The notes beneath the pieces were generated by a model, which was not told where the DNA came from, made no database searches, and saw nothing but the letters and a program-made list of their open reading frames with translations. Both the position numbers and the translations under genes were made by a program. Positions 17,091 through 25,725 of a DNA stretch of 64,000 nucleotides are shown here, piece after piece; position 1 is the stretch's first letter, and every line of letters begins with the position of its first letter. The stretch comes from Thermohalobaculum sp039027855 (lineage in GTDB: Bacteria; Pseudomonadota; Alphaproteobacteria; Rhodobacterales; Rhodobacteraceae), in the NCBI GenBank assembly GCA_039027855.1, contig JBCCJI010000001.1, positions 1 through 64,000 of the forward strand. Reading direction: 5' to 3'.

Positions 17091-18818
17091 ATGAAAACCA
17101 CCATCCAGACGACGACGGCGCTCGGCCTCGTCATGGGCCTCATGGCCACGCCCGCTTGGGCGGATATGGAGGCCGCGCGCGCCTTCCTCGACAACGAGAT
17201 CGCCGGCCTCTCGGTCCTCTCGCGCGGGGAGCAGGAGGCGGAGATGCAGTTCTTCGTCGACGCTGCCGCACCCTTCCAGGGCATGGAGATCAACGTCGTC
17301 TCCGAGACCATCACCACGCATAGCTACGAGGCGAGCGTGCTGGCCCCGGCCTTCAGCGCGATCACCGGCATCCAGGTCACCCATGACCTGATCGGCGAGG
17401 GCGACGTGGTCGAGAAGCTGCAAACCCAGATGCAGACGGGCGAGAACATCTACGACGCCTATGTCAACGATAGCGACCTGATCGGCACGCATTGGCGCTA
17501 TCAGCAGGTGCGCAACCTGACCGACTGGATGGCGGGCGAGGGCGCGGATGTCACGCTGCCGACGCTGGATCTCGACGATTTCATCGGCACCTCCTTCACC
17601 ACCGGCCCGGACGGCAAGCTGTACCAGCTGCCCGACCAGCAGTTCGCCAACCTCTACTGGTTCCGCTACGACTGGTTCACCGACGAGAAGAACATGGCGG
17701 AGTTCGAGGCCGAGTACGGCTATCCGCTGGGCGTGCCGGTCAACTGGTCGGCCTATGAGGACATCGCCGCCTTCTTCACCGGCCGCGACCTCAGCCATCT
17801 GGGTGTCGAGGGCGAGGTCTACGGCAACATGGACTACGGCAAGAAGGATCCGAGCCTCGGCTGGCGCTATACCGATGCCTGGATGTCGATGGCCGGCATG
17901 GGCGATATCGGCGAGCCGAACGGCCTGCCGGTCGACGAATGGGGCATCCGCGTCAACGACACCAGCCAGCCGGTCGGCAGCTGCGTCGCGCGTGGCGGGG
18001 CCACCAACTCACCGGCCGCGGTCTATGCGGTCAACAAGGCCATCGAGTGGTTGCAGGAGTACTCGCCCCCCACCGCCGCGGGCATGACCTTCGGCGAGGC
18101 AGGCCCGATCCCTGCGCAGGGCCAGATCGCACAGCAGATGTTCTGGTACACCGCCTTCACCGCCGACATGGTGGGTGAGGGCGCGACGGCCGTGCTGAAT
18201 GATGACGGCACGCCCCGCTGGCGCATGGCCCCCTCGCCCCGTGGTGCCTATTGGCAGGACGGCATGAAGGTCGGCTATCAGGATGCGGGGTCCTGGACGC
18301 TGATGCAGTCGACGCCGGTCGACCGGGCCAAGGCCGCCTGGCTCTACGCCCAGTTCGTGGTGTCCAAGACGGTGGATCTCAAGAAGTCCGACGTCGGCCT
18401 CACCTTCATCCGCGAGAGCACGATCAACTCCGATCACTTCACGGAGCGCGCCGATAAGCTCGGCGGTCTGATCGAGTTCTATCGCTCGCCGGCCCGCGTG
18501 CGCTGGTCGCCGACGGGCACCAACGTGCCGGATTATCCGCGTCTGGCGCAGCTCTGGTGGCAGAACATCGGTGATGCCATGTCGGGCGACAAGACCGCCC
18601 AGGAGGCGCTGGATGCGCTTTGCGCCGATCAGGAGCGGGTGCTGACCCGGCTTGAGCGTGCTGGTGTGCAGGGTGGGCTCGGCCCGGTTATGAACGACGA
18701 TCAGGGTGCCGATTTCTGGCTGAGCCAGCCAGGCGCGCCCAAGGCCAAGCTCGACAACGAGAAGCCGACGCCGGTCACCGTCAGCTATGATGAGCTGATC
18801 CAGTCCTGGCAGAACTGA
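17091..18818 (+). CDS. glpV: Glycerol ABC transporter substrate-binding protein GlpV
   Basis: 575 residues, preceded by GGGAGGAC. A Sec signal peptide ends near TPAWA-DM (about residue 24), so the protein is periplasmic. The long (over 550 residues) family-1-like extracellular binding protein with VVSETITTHSYEASVLAPAF and a Trp/Tyr-rich ligand region matches the unusually large GlpV type. It delivers glycerol to GlpPQ. It is the last gene of the operon and is followed by two stem-loops. Confidence 0.9.
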   Translation: MKTTIQTTTALGLVMGLMATPAWADMEAARAFLDNEIAGLSVLSRGEQEAEMQFFVDAAAPFQGMEINVVSETITTHSYEASVLAPAFSAITGIQVTHDLIGEGDVVEKLQTQMQTGENIYDAYVNDSDLIGTHWRYQQVRNLTDWMAGEGADVTLPTLDLDDFIGTSFTTGPDGKLYQLPDQQFANLYWFRYDWFTDEKNMAEFEAEYGYPLGVPVNWSAYEDIAAFFTGRDLSHLGVEGEVYGNMDYGKKDPSLGWRYTDAWMSMAGMGDIGEPNGLPVDEWGIRVNDTSQPVGSCVARGGATNSPAAVYAVNKAIEWLQEYSPPTAAGMTFGEAGPIPAQGQIAQQMFWYTAFTADMVGEGATAVLNDDGTPRWRMAPSPRGAYWQDGMKVGYQDAGSWTLMQSTPVDRAKAAWLYAQFVVSKTVDLKKSDVGLTFIRESTINSDHFTERADKLGGLIEFYRSPARVRWSPTGTNVPDYPRLAQLWWQNIGDAMSGDKTAQEALDALCADQERVLTRLERAGVQGGLGPVMNDDQGADFWLSQPGAPKAKLDNEKPTPVTVSYDELIQSWQN

Positions 18819-18822
18819 GGGC

Positions 18823-18893
18823 CTGGCGGGGCCAATCTCCCCGCCAGTTCCCAAACGACCGCTGCGGCGCGCCTTGCCAAGGGCGCGCCGCAG
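18823..18893 (+). terminator. Two stem-loops after glpV
   Basis: CTGGCGGGG (18823-18831) pairs with CCCCGCCAG (18839-18847). A second, perfect 12-bp stem joins CTGCGGCGCGCC (18862-18873) to GGCGCGCCGCAG (18882-18893) across an 8-base loop. Neither is followed by a clear T-run, but the pair probably ends or stabilises the glp transcript. Confidence 0.6.
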
Positions 18894-18951
18894 TCATGAG
18901 GGGCCGCGCTGCCATGCGGCACGCCGATCCCGTGACATGAGAGCGACGCCG

Positions 18952-20091
18952 ATGAGCCTCCCCCCGTTCAGTCTGGTCGCCCCGCGCGAAATCGTCTTCG
19001 GCCGCGGTCGCGCAACCGAGTCGGCGCCCCGCATCGCGGCGTTCGGCCGTTCGGTGTTCCTGGTGCATGGGCAGAACGCAGATCGCGCGGCCTGGCTGGT
19101 CGAGGCGCTGCAGGCGGAGGGTGCCGATGTCGCGTCCTTCGCCTGCGCCGGTGAGCCCGACATGGCTGTGCTGGACGCGGCCGCCGCCGCGGCGCGCGGC
19201 GCTTCGGTCGTCGTGGGGCTTGGCGGTGGGGCGGCGATGGATCTGGCCAAAGCGGCGGCGGCCCTCGCCACAGCGGCCGGCCCGGCGCTCCGATATCTTG
19301 AGGTCGTCGGCGAAGGCCGGCCGCTAGAGGCCGATCCGCTGCCCTTCGTCGCTTTGCCCACAACCGCGGGTACCGGGGCGGAGGCGACCAAGAACGCGGT
19401 GATCGGTGTGCCGGCCGAGCGGCGCAAGGTCTCGCTCCGCGATCCGCGCATGCTGGCCGATCTCGCCCTCGTCGATCCGGCGCTGACCGATGGCTGCCCC
19501 TGGGGCGTCACGCTGGCCTCGGGCCTCGATGCGATCACACAGGTGATCGAGCCCTATCTGTCCTCCCGCGCCAATCCGCTGACCGACGCGCTTTGCCGTC
19601 AGGCGATCCCCATGGGCCTCGCCGCGCTCCGTCGTCTCGCCGAGGGCGACAATGCGGATGCCCGGGATACGATGGCTTTCGTTTCGCTCTGCGGTGGGCT
19701 GGCGCTCGCGAACGCCGGTCTTGGCGTGGTGCATGGTCTGGCCGGGGTTCTGGGCGGTGTGACAGGTGCGGCCCATGGAGCTATCTGCGGGCGCCTTTTG
19801 CCTTTCGGTATCGACGCCAATGCCGCCGTGGCTGGAGGCGAGACCGCGCGCCGTATCGAGGAGGTGCGCCACTGGATCGGCACCGCCCTCGATGTCGCAC
19901 CCGGCGAGGCAACCGCAACGCTTGCCGCCTGGAGCGCGGATCGGGGCCTGCCCGGTCTCGCCGCGATGGGGCTCGGTAAGGATCAGATCGCGCCGTTCGC
20001 TGAGGCCTCGGCGCGCGCCTCCTCGATGAAAGCCAACCCCGTCCCACTCTCCACGGCCGATCTTGAACGACTGCTTAAGAACGCCCTCTGA
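18952..20091 (+). CDS. Iron-type (group III) alcohol dehydrogenase family protein
   Basis: 379 residues from ATG 18952 (18937 is an alternative). NAD-binding GLGGGAAMDLAKA and LPTTAGTGAEAT are typical of the family. Metal ligands align as Asp193, His261 and His275, but the second ligand position holds Gln197 (SGLDAITQVIEPY) where FucO-type enzymes have His. It follows glpV by 133 bp with hairpins between, so it may have its own promoter. A 1,3-propanediol or glycerol-related oxidoreductase role is possible from context; the substrate is not shown. Confidence 0.85.
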   Translation: MSLPPFSLVAPREIVFGRGRATESAPRIAAFGRSVFLVHGQNADRAAWLVEALQAEGADVASFACAGEPDMAVLDAAAAAARGASVVVGLGGGAAMDLAKAAAALATAAGPALRYLEVVGEGRPLEADPLPFVALPTTAGTGAEATKNAVIGVPAERRKVSLRDPRMLADLALVDPALTDGCPWGVTLASGLDAITQVIEPYLSSRANPLTDALCRQAIPMGLAALRRLAEGDNADARDTMAFVSLCGGLALANAGLGVVHGLAGVLGGVTGAAHGAICGRLLPFGIDANAAVAGGETARRIEEVRHWIGTALDVAPGEATATLAAWSADRGLPGLAAMGLGKDQIAPFAEASARASSMKANPVPLSTADLERLLKNAL

Positions 20092-20094
20092 CGC

Positions 20095-20236
20095 CACGCA
20101 TGTCGCGCGCGATGCGCGGGTGACGGGCCGGGTCAAGGGTCGCGCCAGCGACGGGCGCCAGCCCGCTTGCCCTTGAGGCGGCCCGACAGCCGCAACACGC
20201 TCGATCAGAAGCCGCCTGCGGCTTCTGCCCAGCCAC
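20095..20236. repeat. Dispersed intergenic palindromic element, copy 2 (inverted relative to copy 1)
   Basis: The long hairpin lies at 20116-20193 (GCGGGTGACGGGCCG with CGGCCCGACAGCCGC, plus TCAAGGG/CCCTTGA) and the small perfect hairpin at 20207-20226 (AGAAGCCGC, CT, GCGGCTTCT). Arm sequences, inner CGCGTGCC/GCGCGACC-type loops, GATCGAGCG linker and order match 5655-5793 read on the other strand. Located between convergent genes. Confidence 0.8.
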
Positions 20237-20238
20237 CC

Positions 20239-20309
20239 TTTGTGGGGGCGGCGCGGAAAGAGCGCAGACCGGTCGTGCACCTGGGCGTGACACCAGGCGC
20301 CCCCGCAAA
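20239..20309. terminator. Large stem-loop between convergent adh and betA
   Basis: TTTGTGGGGGCG (20239-20250) pairs with CGCCCCCGCAAA (20298-20309) with one mismatch, enclosing a second hairpin (CCTGG/CCAGG). The AT ends of the stem give short T-runs on both strands, fitting a bidirectional terminator. Confidence 0.55.
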
Positions 20310-20347
20310 CTGCATCGCAGCGACCAGCCGCGATACCGCTTGCCTTG

Positions 20348-22018
20348 CTATCGGTCCGCGGTCTGCCAGCGCGGGTTCTGCCAGGGCACCCGGTTGTCGC
20401 GGGGCAGGGGGTCGCGGCCCAGGATCAGGTCCGAGGCCTTCTCGCCCACCATGATCGAGGGCGCGTTCAGGTTGCCATTGGTGATGCGCGGAAAGATCGC
20501 GCTGTCGGCCACGCGCAACCGATCGACGCCGATCACGCGGCAGGCCGGATCGACCACCGCCATGGGGTCGTCGGCGCGGCCCATCCGGCAGGTGCCGCAG
20601 GGGTGATAGGCGCTCTCGGCATGCTCGCGGATCGCCTCGTCCAGCGCCTCGTCCGACTGCGCCTCGTCGCCGGGCTGGATCTCGTGGCCGCGATAGGGGT
20701 CCAGCGGCGCCTGCGAGAATACCTCGCGCGCGGCCCGGATGGCGCGGCGAAAGACGGTCCAGTCGTCCTCGTGGCTCATATAGTTGAACCGGATCGAGGG
20801 CGCGGCCGCGGGCTCGGCCGAGCTTAGCCGGACCGTACCGCGCGAGGGCGAGCGCATTGGGCCCACATGGGCCTGCCAGCCATGCCCCTCGGCCGCGACC
20901 TGGCCGTCATAGCGCACGGCGAGTGGCAGGAAGTGGAACTGGATATCCGGGTAGTCGATCCCGGCTGCGGATCGGATGAAGGCCGCGCTTTCGAACTGGT
21001 TCGACGCGCCGGGCCCCGTGCCGGTGAACAGCCATCGCGCGCCGACCCAGGCCTTGCCGAGCAGGCTCCAGTAGCGGAAGAGGGTCACAGGCTGGGTCGC
21101 GGCCTGCTGGACATACATCTCCAGGTGGTCCTGCAGGTTGGCGCCCACGCCGGGCCGGTCGGCCACGACCTCGATGCCGTGCTCGGCCAGATGCGCGGCC
21201 GGTCCAATCCCCGACAGCATCAACAGTTTGGGCGAGTTGATGGCGGAGGCCGCGAGGATCACCTCGCGCCGGGCCGCCACTGTCACCCTGCGCCCGCCCT
21301 TCCGAGCGATGACGCCGATCGCCCGGCCGCCCTCGATCACGACGCGCTCCACCTCGGCGCGGACAAGATCGCAATTCTGCCGCTTGAGCGCGCGCTTCAG
21401 ATAGGCGTTGGCGGTCGACCAGCGGCGGCCCCGCCAGATGGTGGCCTCCATCGGGCCGAAGCCTTCCTGCTTCTCGCCGTTATAGTCGTCGGTCCGCTCG
21501 TACCCCGCCGCCGCGCCAGCCGCGACAAAGGCCGCGTGCAGCGGGTTCTCTCGCGTGCCGCGGCTCACATGCAGCGGGCCGTCGCTGCCGCGCCAGTCCG
21601 GGTCGCCGCCATGGCCGCCGTCGTGCCAGCATTCCATCCGTCGGTAGTAGGGCAGCACATCGGCATAGCCCCAGCCATCGGCCCCCTGTTCGGCCCAGTG
21701 GTCGAAGTCGCCGGCATGCCCGCGCACATAGACCATGCCGTTGATCGAGGAGGAGCCGCCGATCACCTTGCCCCTCGGGCAAGCCAGCCGGCGGTTGTTG
21801 AGGTTGGCCTCGGGTTCCGAGCGGTAGCCCCAGTCGTAGATCGACATGTTCATCGGGAAGGACAGCGCGCCCGGCATCTGGATCAGCGGGCCCATATCGC
21901 TGCCGCCGGCCTCGATCACCAGCACGCTCGACCGGCCGTCCTCGCTCAACCGATAGGCCATCGCCGACCCGGCCGAACCCGAGCCCACGATGACAAAGTC
22001 TGCCTCCAGCCGTTCCAT
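20348..22018 (-). CDS. betA: Choline dehydrogenase (GMC oxidoreductase)
   Basis: 556 residues from ATG 22018 (MERLEADFVIVGSGSAGSAM). The FAD motif GSGSAGSAMAYRL, the GMC signature around GKVIGGSSSINGMVYVRG, and the catalytic C-terminus HPCGTCRMG and NGNLNAPSIMVGEKASD are all present. It oxidises choline to betaine aldehyde, giving glycine betaine together with BetB. It is divergent from the choline importer operon. Neither betB nor betI is in the window. An unrelated alcohol substrate cannot be excluded but context favours choline. Confidence 0.88.
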   Translation of the reverse strand: MERLEADFVIVGSGSAGSAMAYRLSEDGRSSVLVIEAGGSDMGPLIQMPGALSFPMNMSIYDWGYRSEPEANLNNRRLACPRGKVIGGSSSINGMVYVRGHAGDFDHWAEQGADGWGYADVLPYYRRMECWHDGGHGGDPDWRGSDGPLHVSRGTRENPLHAAFVAAGAAAGYERTDDYNGEKQEGFGPMEATIWRGRRWSTANAYLKRALKRQNCDLVRAEVERVVIEGGRAIGVIARKGGRRVTVAARREVILAASAINSPKLLMLSGIGPAAHLAEHGIEVVADRPGVGANLQDHLEMYVQQAATQPVTLFRYWSLLGKAWVGARWLFTGTGPGASNQFESAAFIRSAAGIDYPDIQFHFLPLAVRYDGQVAAEGHGWQAHVGPMRSPSRGTVRLSSAEPAAAPSIRFNYMSHEDDWTVFRRAIRAAREVFSQAPLDPYRGHEIQPGDEAQSDEALDEAIREHAESAYHPCGTCRMGRADDPMAVVDPACRVIGVDRLRVADSAIFPRITNGNLNAPSIMVGEKASDLILGRDPLPRDNRVPWQNPRWQTADR

Positions 22019-22102
22019 CGTCGCCTGCCTGCCCGTGACACCGGCGGGTGCCGGGCACCGAACCGCCGAAAAGCTATTGCCGAGCGCCCATCTCGCCTGC
22101 AC

Positions 22103-22120
22103 TGATCGTCTGGTCAATCA
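22103..22120. promoter_or_regulatory. Candidate BetI-type operator between betA and choX
   Basis: TGATCGTCTGGTCAATCA has symmetric outer halves (TGAT and ATCA) and lies 85 bp before the betA start and 73 bp before choX. Its TGATTGACCA arm on the minus strand resembles BetI sites of proteobacteria. Assignment is tentative because betI is not nearby. Confidence 0.4.
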
Positions 22121-22192
22121 GACGGCGCCGCTGGGCGGCCATGCGCCACGCGCAGGGCCCGCGCGCGCCGCGCCACCGACAGGAGAGATCCC

Positions 22193-23131
22193 ATGGCCAT
22201 CCATCGCCGCCCCTTCGCCGCGACCGCCGCAGTCCTCGTCCTCGCGCCCTCGCTTGCGCTGGCCGAGTGCGGCGAGATCACTTTCTCCGACGTGGGCTGG
22301 ACCGACATCACCGCGACCACGGCGGTGACGACCACGGTGCTGGAGGCGCTGGGCTACGAGACCGAGATCAAAGTGCTGTCGGTGCCGGTGACCTATGCCT
22401 CGATGGCCGCCGGCGATATAGACATCTTCCTCGGCAACTGGATGCCGACGATGGAGGCCGATATCGCGCCCTATCGCGAGGCCGGCACCGTGCTGACCGT
22501 GCGTGACAACCTGCAGGGCGCGAAGTACACACTGGCGACCAATGCGGCGGGGGCGGCGCTGGGGATCACGACCTTCGATGCCATCGCGGCCAATGCCGAG
22601 GCGCTGGACAGCAAGATCTACGGCATCGAGCCCGGCAATGACGGCAACCGCCTGATCATCGACATGATCGAGCAGAATGCCTTTGGGCTGGATGGCTTCG
22701 AGGTCGTCGAAAGCTCCGAGCAGGGCATGCTGGCGCAGGTAGGCCGGGCCGACAGCCGGGGCGAGCCGGTGGTGTTCCTGGGCTGGGAACCGCACCCGAT
22801 GAACGCCAATTTCGAGCTGACCTACCTGGAGGGTGGCGACGATTTCTTCGGTCCCGATCTGGGTGGCGCGACGGTGTTCACCAATACCCGCACCGATTTC
22901 GCGACCGACTGCCCGGCGGTGGGCACGCTGCTAGACAACCTCGTTTTCTCGCTTGAGATGGAGAACGCGATCATGGGTGCGATCCTGAATGACGGCGAGG
23001 ATCCGGGCGATGCCGCGGTGGCCTGGCTGACCGCCAACCCCGATGTGCTGGATGCTTGGCTGGAGGGTGTGAGCGCCGCGGATGGCAGCCCCGCCACCAA
23101 GGATGCCGTGATCGCCGCCATCGGCGGCTGA
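22193..23131 (+). CDS. choX: Choline ABC transporter binding protein ChoX
   Basis: 312 residues with a signal peptide ending at LALA (about residue 22). The OpuAC fold begins GEITFSDVGWTDITATTAVT, the typical ChoX start, and includes IFLGNWMPTMEADI and VFLGWEPHPMN, aromatic residues lining the quaternary-amine cage. The periplasmic protein delivers choline to ChoW. First gene of choX-lysE-choW-choV, with GACAGGAGAG before the ATG. Confidence 0.92.
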   Translation: MAIHRRPFAATAAVLVLAPSLALAECGEITFSDVGWTDITATTAVTTTVLEALGYETEIKVLSVPVTYASMAAGDIDIFLGNWMPTMEADIAPYREAGTVLTVRDNLQGAKYTLATNAAGAALGITTFDAIAANAEALDSKIYGIEPGNDGNRLIIDMIEQNAFGLDGFEVVESSEQGMLAQVGRADSRGEPVVFLGWEPHPMNANFELTYLEGGDDFFGPDLGGATVFTNTRTDFATDCPAVGTLLDNLVFSLEMENAIMGAILNDGEDPGDAAVAWLTANPDVLDAWLEGVSAADGSPATKDAVIAAIGG

Positions 23132-23161
23132 GCCGGCTGAAGCAGGGCCGGGAGGGGCCAG

Positions 23162-23782
23162 ATGATCGACTGGGCGCTGTTGCTGCTGTTCGCCCCGGCC
23201 TGTTTCGCGATCAACATCGCGCCGGGGCCGAACAACCTGTTGGCCTTCGCCACCTCGGCGCGGGCGGGGGCAGGCGTGGCGCTGATCGGCGGTGCCGGGC
23301 GGCTCGCGGCCTTCGCGGCGATGATCGCGTTGGCGGCGGCGGGGCTCGGCATCCTGCTCCTCGCCTCTGAGATCGGCTTTGCCGCGGTCAAACTGGCGGG
23401 CGCGGCTTATCTGATCTGGGTTGGCTATAAGCTGTGGACCGCGCCGGTGCCTCGGGAGGCGCATGGCGCCGTGCGCGTCCGCCCGGTCGATCAGATCCGC
23501 AACGAGTTCCTGATCGCGGCCGGGAACCCCAAGGCCATCGCGACCTTCATCGCCTTCTTTCCGCAGTTCGTCGACACCGCCCAGCCGATTGCCATCCAGT
23601 TCCTGATCCTGGGCATCGCATTTCTGCTGCTCGAAGGTCTGGCGCTCGCCCTTTATGTCGTCGCCGGGCGCGTCGCGCGTCGCCTGCTCGAGCGGCCCTC
23701 GCGCCTGCGTCTGCTGAACCGTGGCACCGGGGCCTTCCTGATCGGCTCGGGCGTTACGCTCGCCCTGTCACAGCGGGCCTGA
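23162..23782 (+). CDS. LysE/RhtB-family membrane transporter
   Basis: 206 residues with about six hydrophobic helices and the family pattern CFAINIAPGPNNLLAFATSA near the N-terminus and GAAYLIWVGYKLWTAP in the middle. LysE/RhtB proteins export amino acids or related metabolites. It is inserted between choX and choW, 30 bp after choX and 9 bp before choW, with GGGAGGGGCC upstream. Its presence in a choline operon suggests export of a choline-derived or osmolyte compound, or simply operon conservation; not proven. Confidence 0.88.
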   Translation: MIDWALLLLFAPACFAINIAPGPNNLLAFATSARAGAGVALIGGAGRLAAFAAMIALAAAGLGILLLASEIGFAAVKLAGAAYLIWVGYKLWTAPVPREAHGAVRVRPVDQIRNEFLIAAGNPKAIATFIAFFPQFVDTAQPIAIQFLILGIAFLLLEGLALALYVVAGRVARRLLERPSRLRLLNRGTGAFLIGSGVTLALSQRA

Positions 23783-23791
23783 GGCAGCGGG

Positions 23792-24628
23792 ATGGAGTGG
23801 CTCGAAGACCAGAAGGTCCCCGTCGGGCGCACCGCCAAGAGCGTGTTTGACTGGCTGCAGGCCAATGCGACCGGCTTCTTCGACGCGCTGGCCGCGGCGA
23901 TGGAGGTGCTGATCGACGGGCTCTTGTGGGTGATGCAGGCGCCCCATCCGCTGATCGTGGTCGTGCTGCTGACCGGCCTTGCCTGGTGGCTGCACCGGGG
24001 CTGGAAGACACCCACCTTTATCGCGGTCGGGCTGCTCTTCGTGATCAACCAGGGCTATTGGGAGGAGACGACCGAAAGCCTGACGCTCGTCCTCTCCTCC
24101 TGCGTCGTTTGCATGGGGATCGGCGTGCCGCTGGGGATCTGGGCGGCGCATCGCCCGGGGCTCTACACCGCAATGCGCCCGGTGCTGGATTTGATGCAGA
24201 CGCTGCCGCCCTTCGTCTACCTGATCCCGGCCATCGTGTTCTTCGGCATCGGTATGGTGCCGGGGCTGATCGCAACGATCATTTTCGTCGTCCCGGCGCC
24301 GCTCAGGCTGACGCATCTGGGGATCTCGGCCACGCCCAAGCCCTTGATCGAGGCGGCGGATGCCTTCGGCGCCTCGGCTATGCAGAAACTGGTCAAGGTG
24401 GAGCTGCCCTACGCCCTGCCGCAGATCATGGCGGGGCTCAACCAGACGATCATGCTGTCGCTCTCGATGGTGGTGATCGCGGCGCTGGTGGGCGCTGACG
24501 GGCTGGGCGTGCCGGTGGTGAGGGCGCTGAATTCGGTGAACGCCTCGCTGGGCTTTGAAAGCGGTTTCGTCATCGTCGTCGTCGCCATCCTGCTGGATCG
24601 CCTGCTGCGCCTCGGTGCCGCGAAATGA
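23792..24628 (+). CDS. choW: Choline ABC transporter permease ChoW
   Basis: 278 residues with the ProW/ChoW architecture: an N-terminal segment, helices starting ALLVGMQAPHPLIV-like region and a BPD_transp_1 core with SLTLVLSSCVVCMGIGVPLG. The EAA loop reads IEAADAFGASAMQKLVKVEL followed by P. It forms a homodimeric channel for choline. It overlaps choV by four bases. Confidence 0.92.
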   Translation: MEWLEDQKVPVGRTAKSVFDWLQANATGFFDALAAAMEVLIDGLLWVMQAPHPLIVVVLLTGLAWWLHRGWKTPTFIAVGLLFVINQGYWEETTESLTLVLSSCVVCMGIGVPLGIWAAHRPGLYTAMRPVLDLMQTLPPFVYLIPAIVFFGIGMVPGLIATIIFVVPAPLRLTHLGISATPKPLIEAADAFGASAMQKLVKVELPYALPQIMAGLNQTIMLSLSMVVIAALVGADGLGVPVVRALNSVNASLGFESGFVIVVVAILLDRLLRLGAAK

Positions 24629-25716
24629 TCACGGCGACCGACAGCGCGGCCGAAGAGGGCAGCGGCGAGAAGACCGCGGCCGTCGTCTTCGACACCGTCT
24701 CCATCGTGTTCGGCGACGCGCCTGCAAGCGCGCTGCCGGCGATGGATGCCGGCAAAAGCCGCGCCGAGGTGCAAGAGGCGACGGGCCAGGTGCTCGGCGT
24801 GCATGACTGCAGCCTGACCGTCGGCACGGGCGAGATCGTGGTGCTGATGGGCCTCTCGGGCTCGGGCAAATCCACGCTGTTGCGCGCGGTCAATGCGCTG
24901 AACCCGGTGACGCGGGGCCGGGTGCTGATCGATGGCGGCGATGACCGGATGGAGGAGGTGACCGGCGCCGATGCCGCCACGCTCCGGCGCCTGCGGCGTG
25001 GACGCGTCGCCATGGTCTTCCAGCAATTCGCGCTGCTGCCCTGGCGCAATGTGCTCGACAACGTGGCGCTCGGGCTCGAACTCGCCGGGCTGTCGCGGGC
25101 CGCACGCGAGGAACGCGCCCGCGCGCAGCTGTCGCTGGTCGGGCTTGACGGCTGGGCAGACCGGCAAGTCAGCGAGCTGTCGGGCGGCATGCAACAGCGT
25201 GTGGGGCTTGCCCGCGCCTTTGCGGGCGAGGCGCCGATCCTGTTGATGGATGAGCCGTTCTCGGCGCTCGACCCGCTGATCCGCACGCGATTGCAGGATG
25301 AGCTGCTGGAGCTTCAGACCCGGCTGAAACGCACCATCATCTTCGTTAGCCACGACCTGGACGAGGCCTTCAAGCTGGGCGACCGGATCGCCATCATGGA
25401 GGGCGGGCGCATCGTGCAATGCGGTACCCCGCGCGAGATCGTGCTGCAGCCCGCCAATGACTACGTCGCGGCCTTTGTCGCCAACATGAACCCGCTGCTG
25501 CTGCTGACCGCCGAGGACGTGATGCATGCCGACCCGGTCGCTGCCGCTGCCCTGCCGGACGATGCGCGAACGGTGGAGGCGAATGCCCGCGCGACCGACA
25601 TGGCGCGCCTGGCGGCCGAAGCGAATGCGCCGCTCCGCGTACTGCGCGGCGGGGTGCCGGTGGGCACGCTCAGCCCGGCCGATCTGCTGCGCGCCATCGC
25701 CGGGCGCGAGGGGTAG
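24625..25716 (+). CDS. choV: Choline ABC transporter ATPase ChoV
   Basis: 363 residues. A roughly 65-residue N-terminal extension precedes Walker A (GLSGSGKST at about 75). Signature LSGGMQQRVGLARA, Walker B ILLMDEPFSALD and H-loop FVSHDLDEA follow, all canonical for the ProV/ChoV class. The C-terminal 90 residues contain CBS-like remnants (LLTAEDVMHADPVAA). Start overlaps the choW stop. The gene is convergent with the next one, 9 bp apart. Confidence 0.92.
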   Translation: MITATDSAAEEGSGEKTAAVVFDTVSIVFGDAPASALPAMDAGKSRAEVQEATGQVLGVHDCSLTVGTGEIVVLMGLSGSGKSTLLRAVNALNPVTRGRVLIDGGDDRMEEVTGADAATLRRLRRGRVAMVFQQFALLPWRNVLDNVALGLELAGLSRAAREERARAQLSLVGLDGWADRQVSELSGGMQQRVGLARAFAGEAPILLMDEPFSALDPLIRTRLQDELLELQTRLKRTIIFVSHDLDEAFKLGDRIAIMEGGRIVQCGTPREIVLQPANDYVAAFVANMNPLLLLTAEDVMHADPVAAAALPDDARTVEANARATDMARLAAEANAPLRVLRGGVPVGTLSPADLLRAIAGREG

Positions 25717-25725
25717 GCAAGGCGC

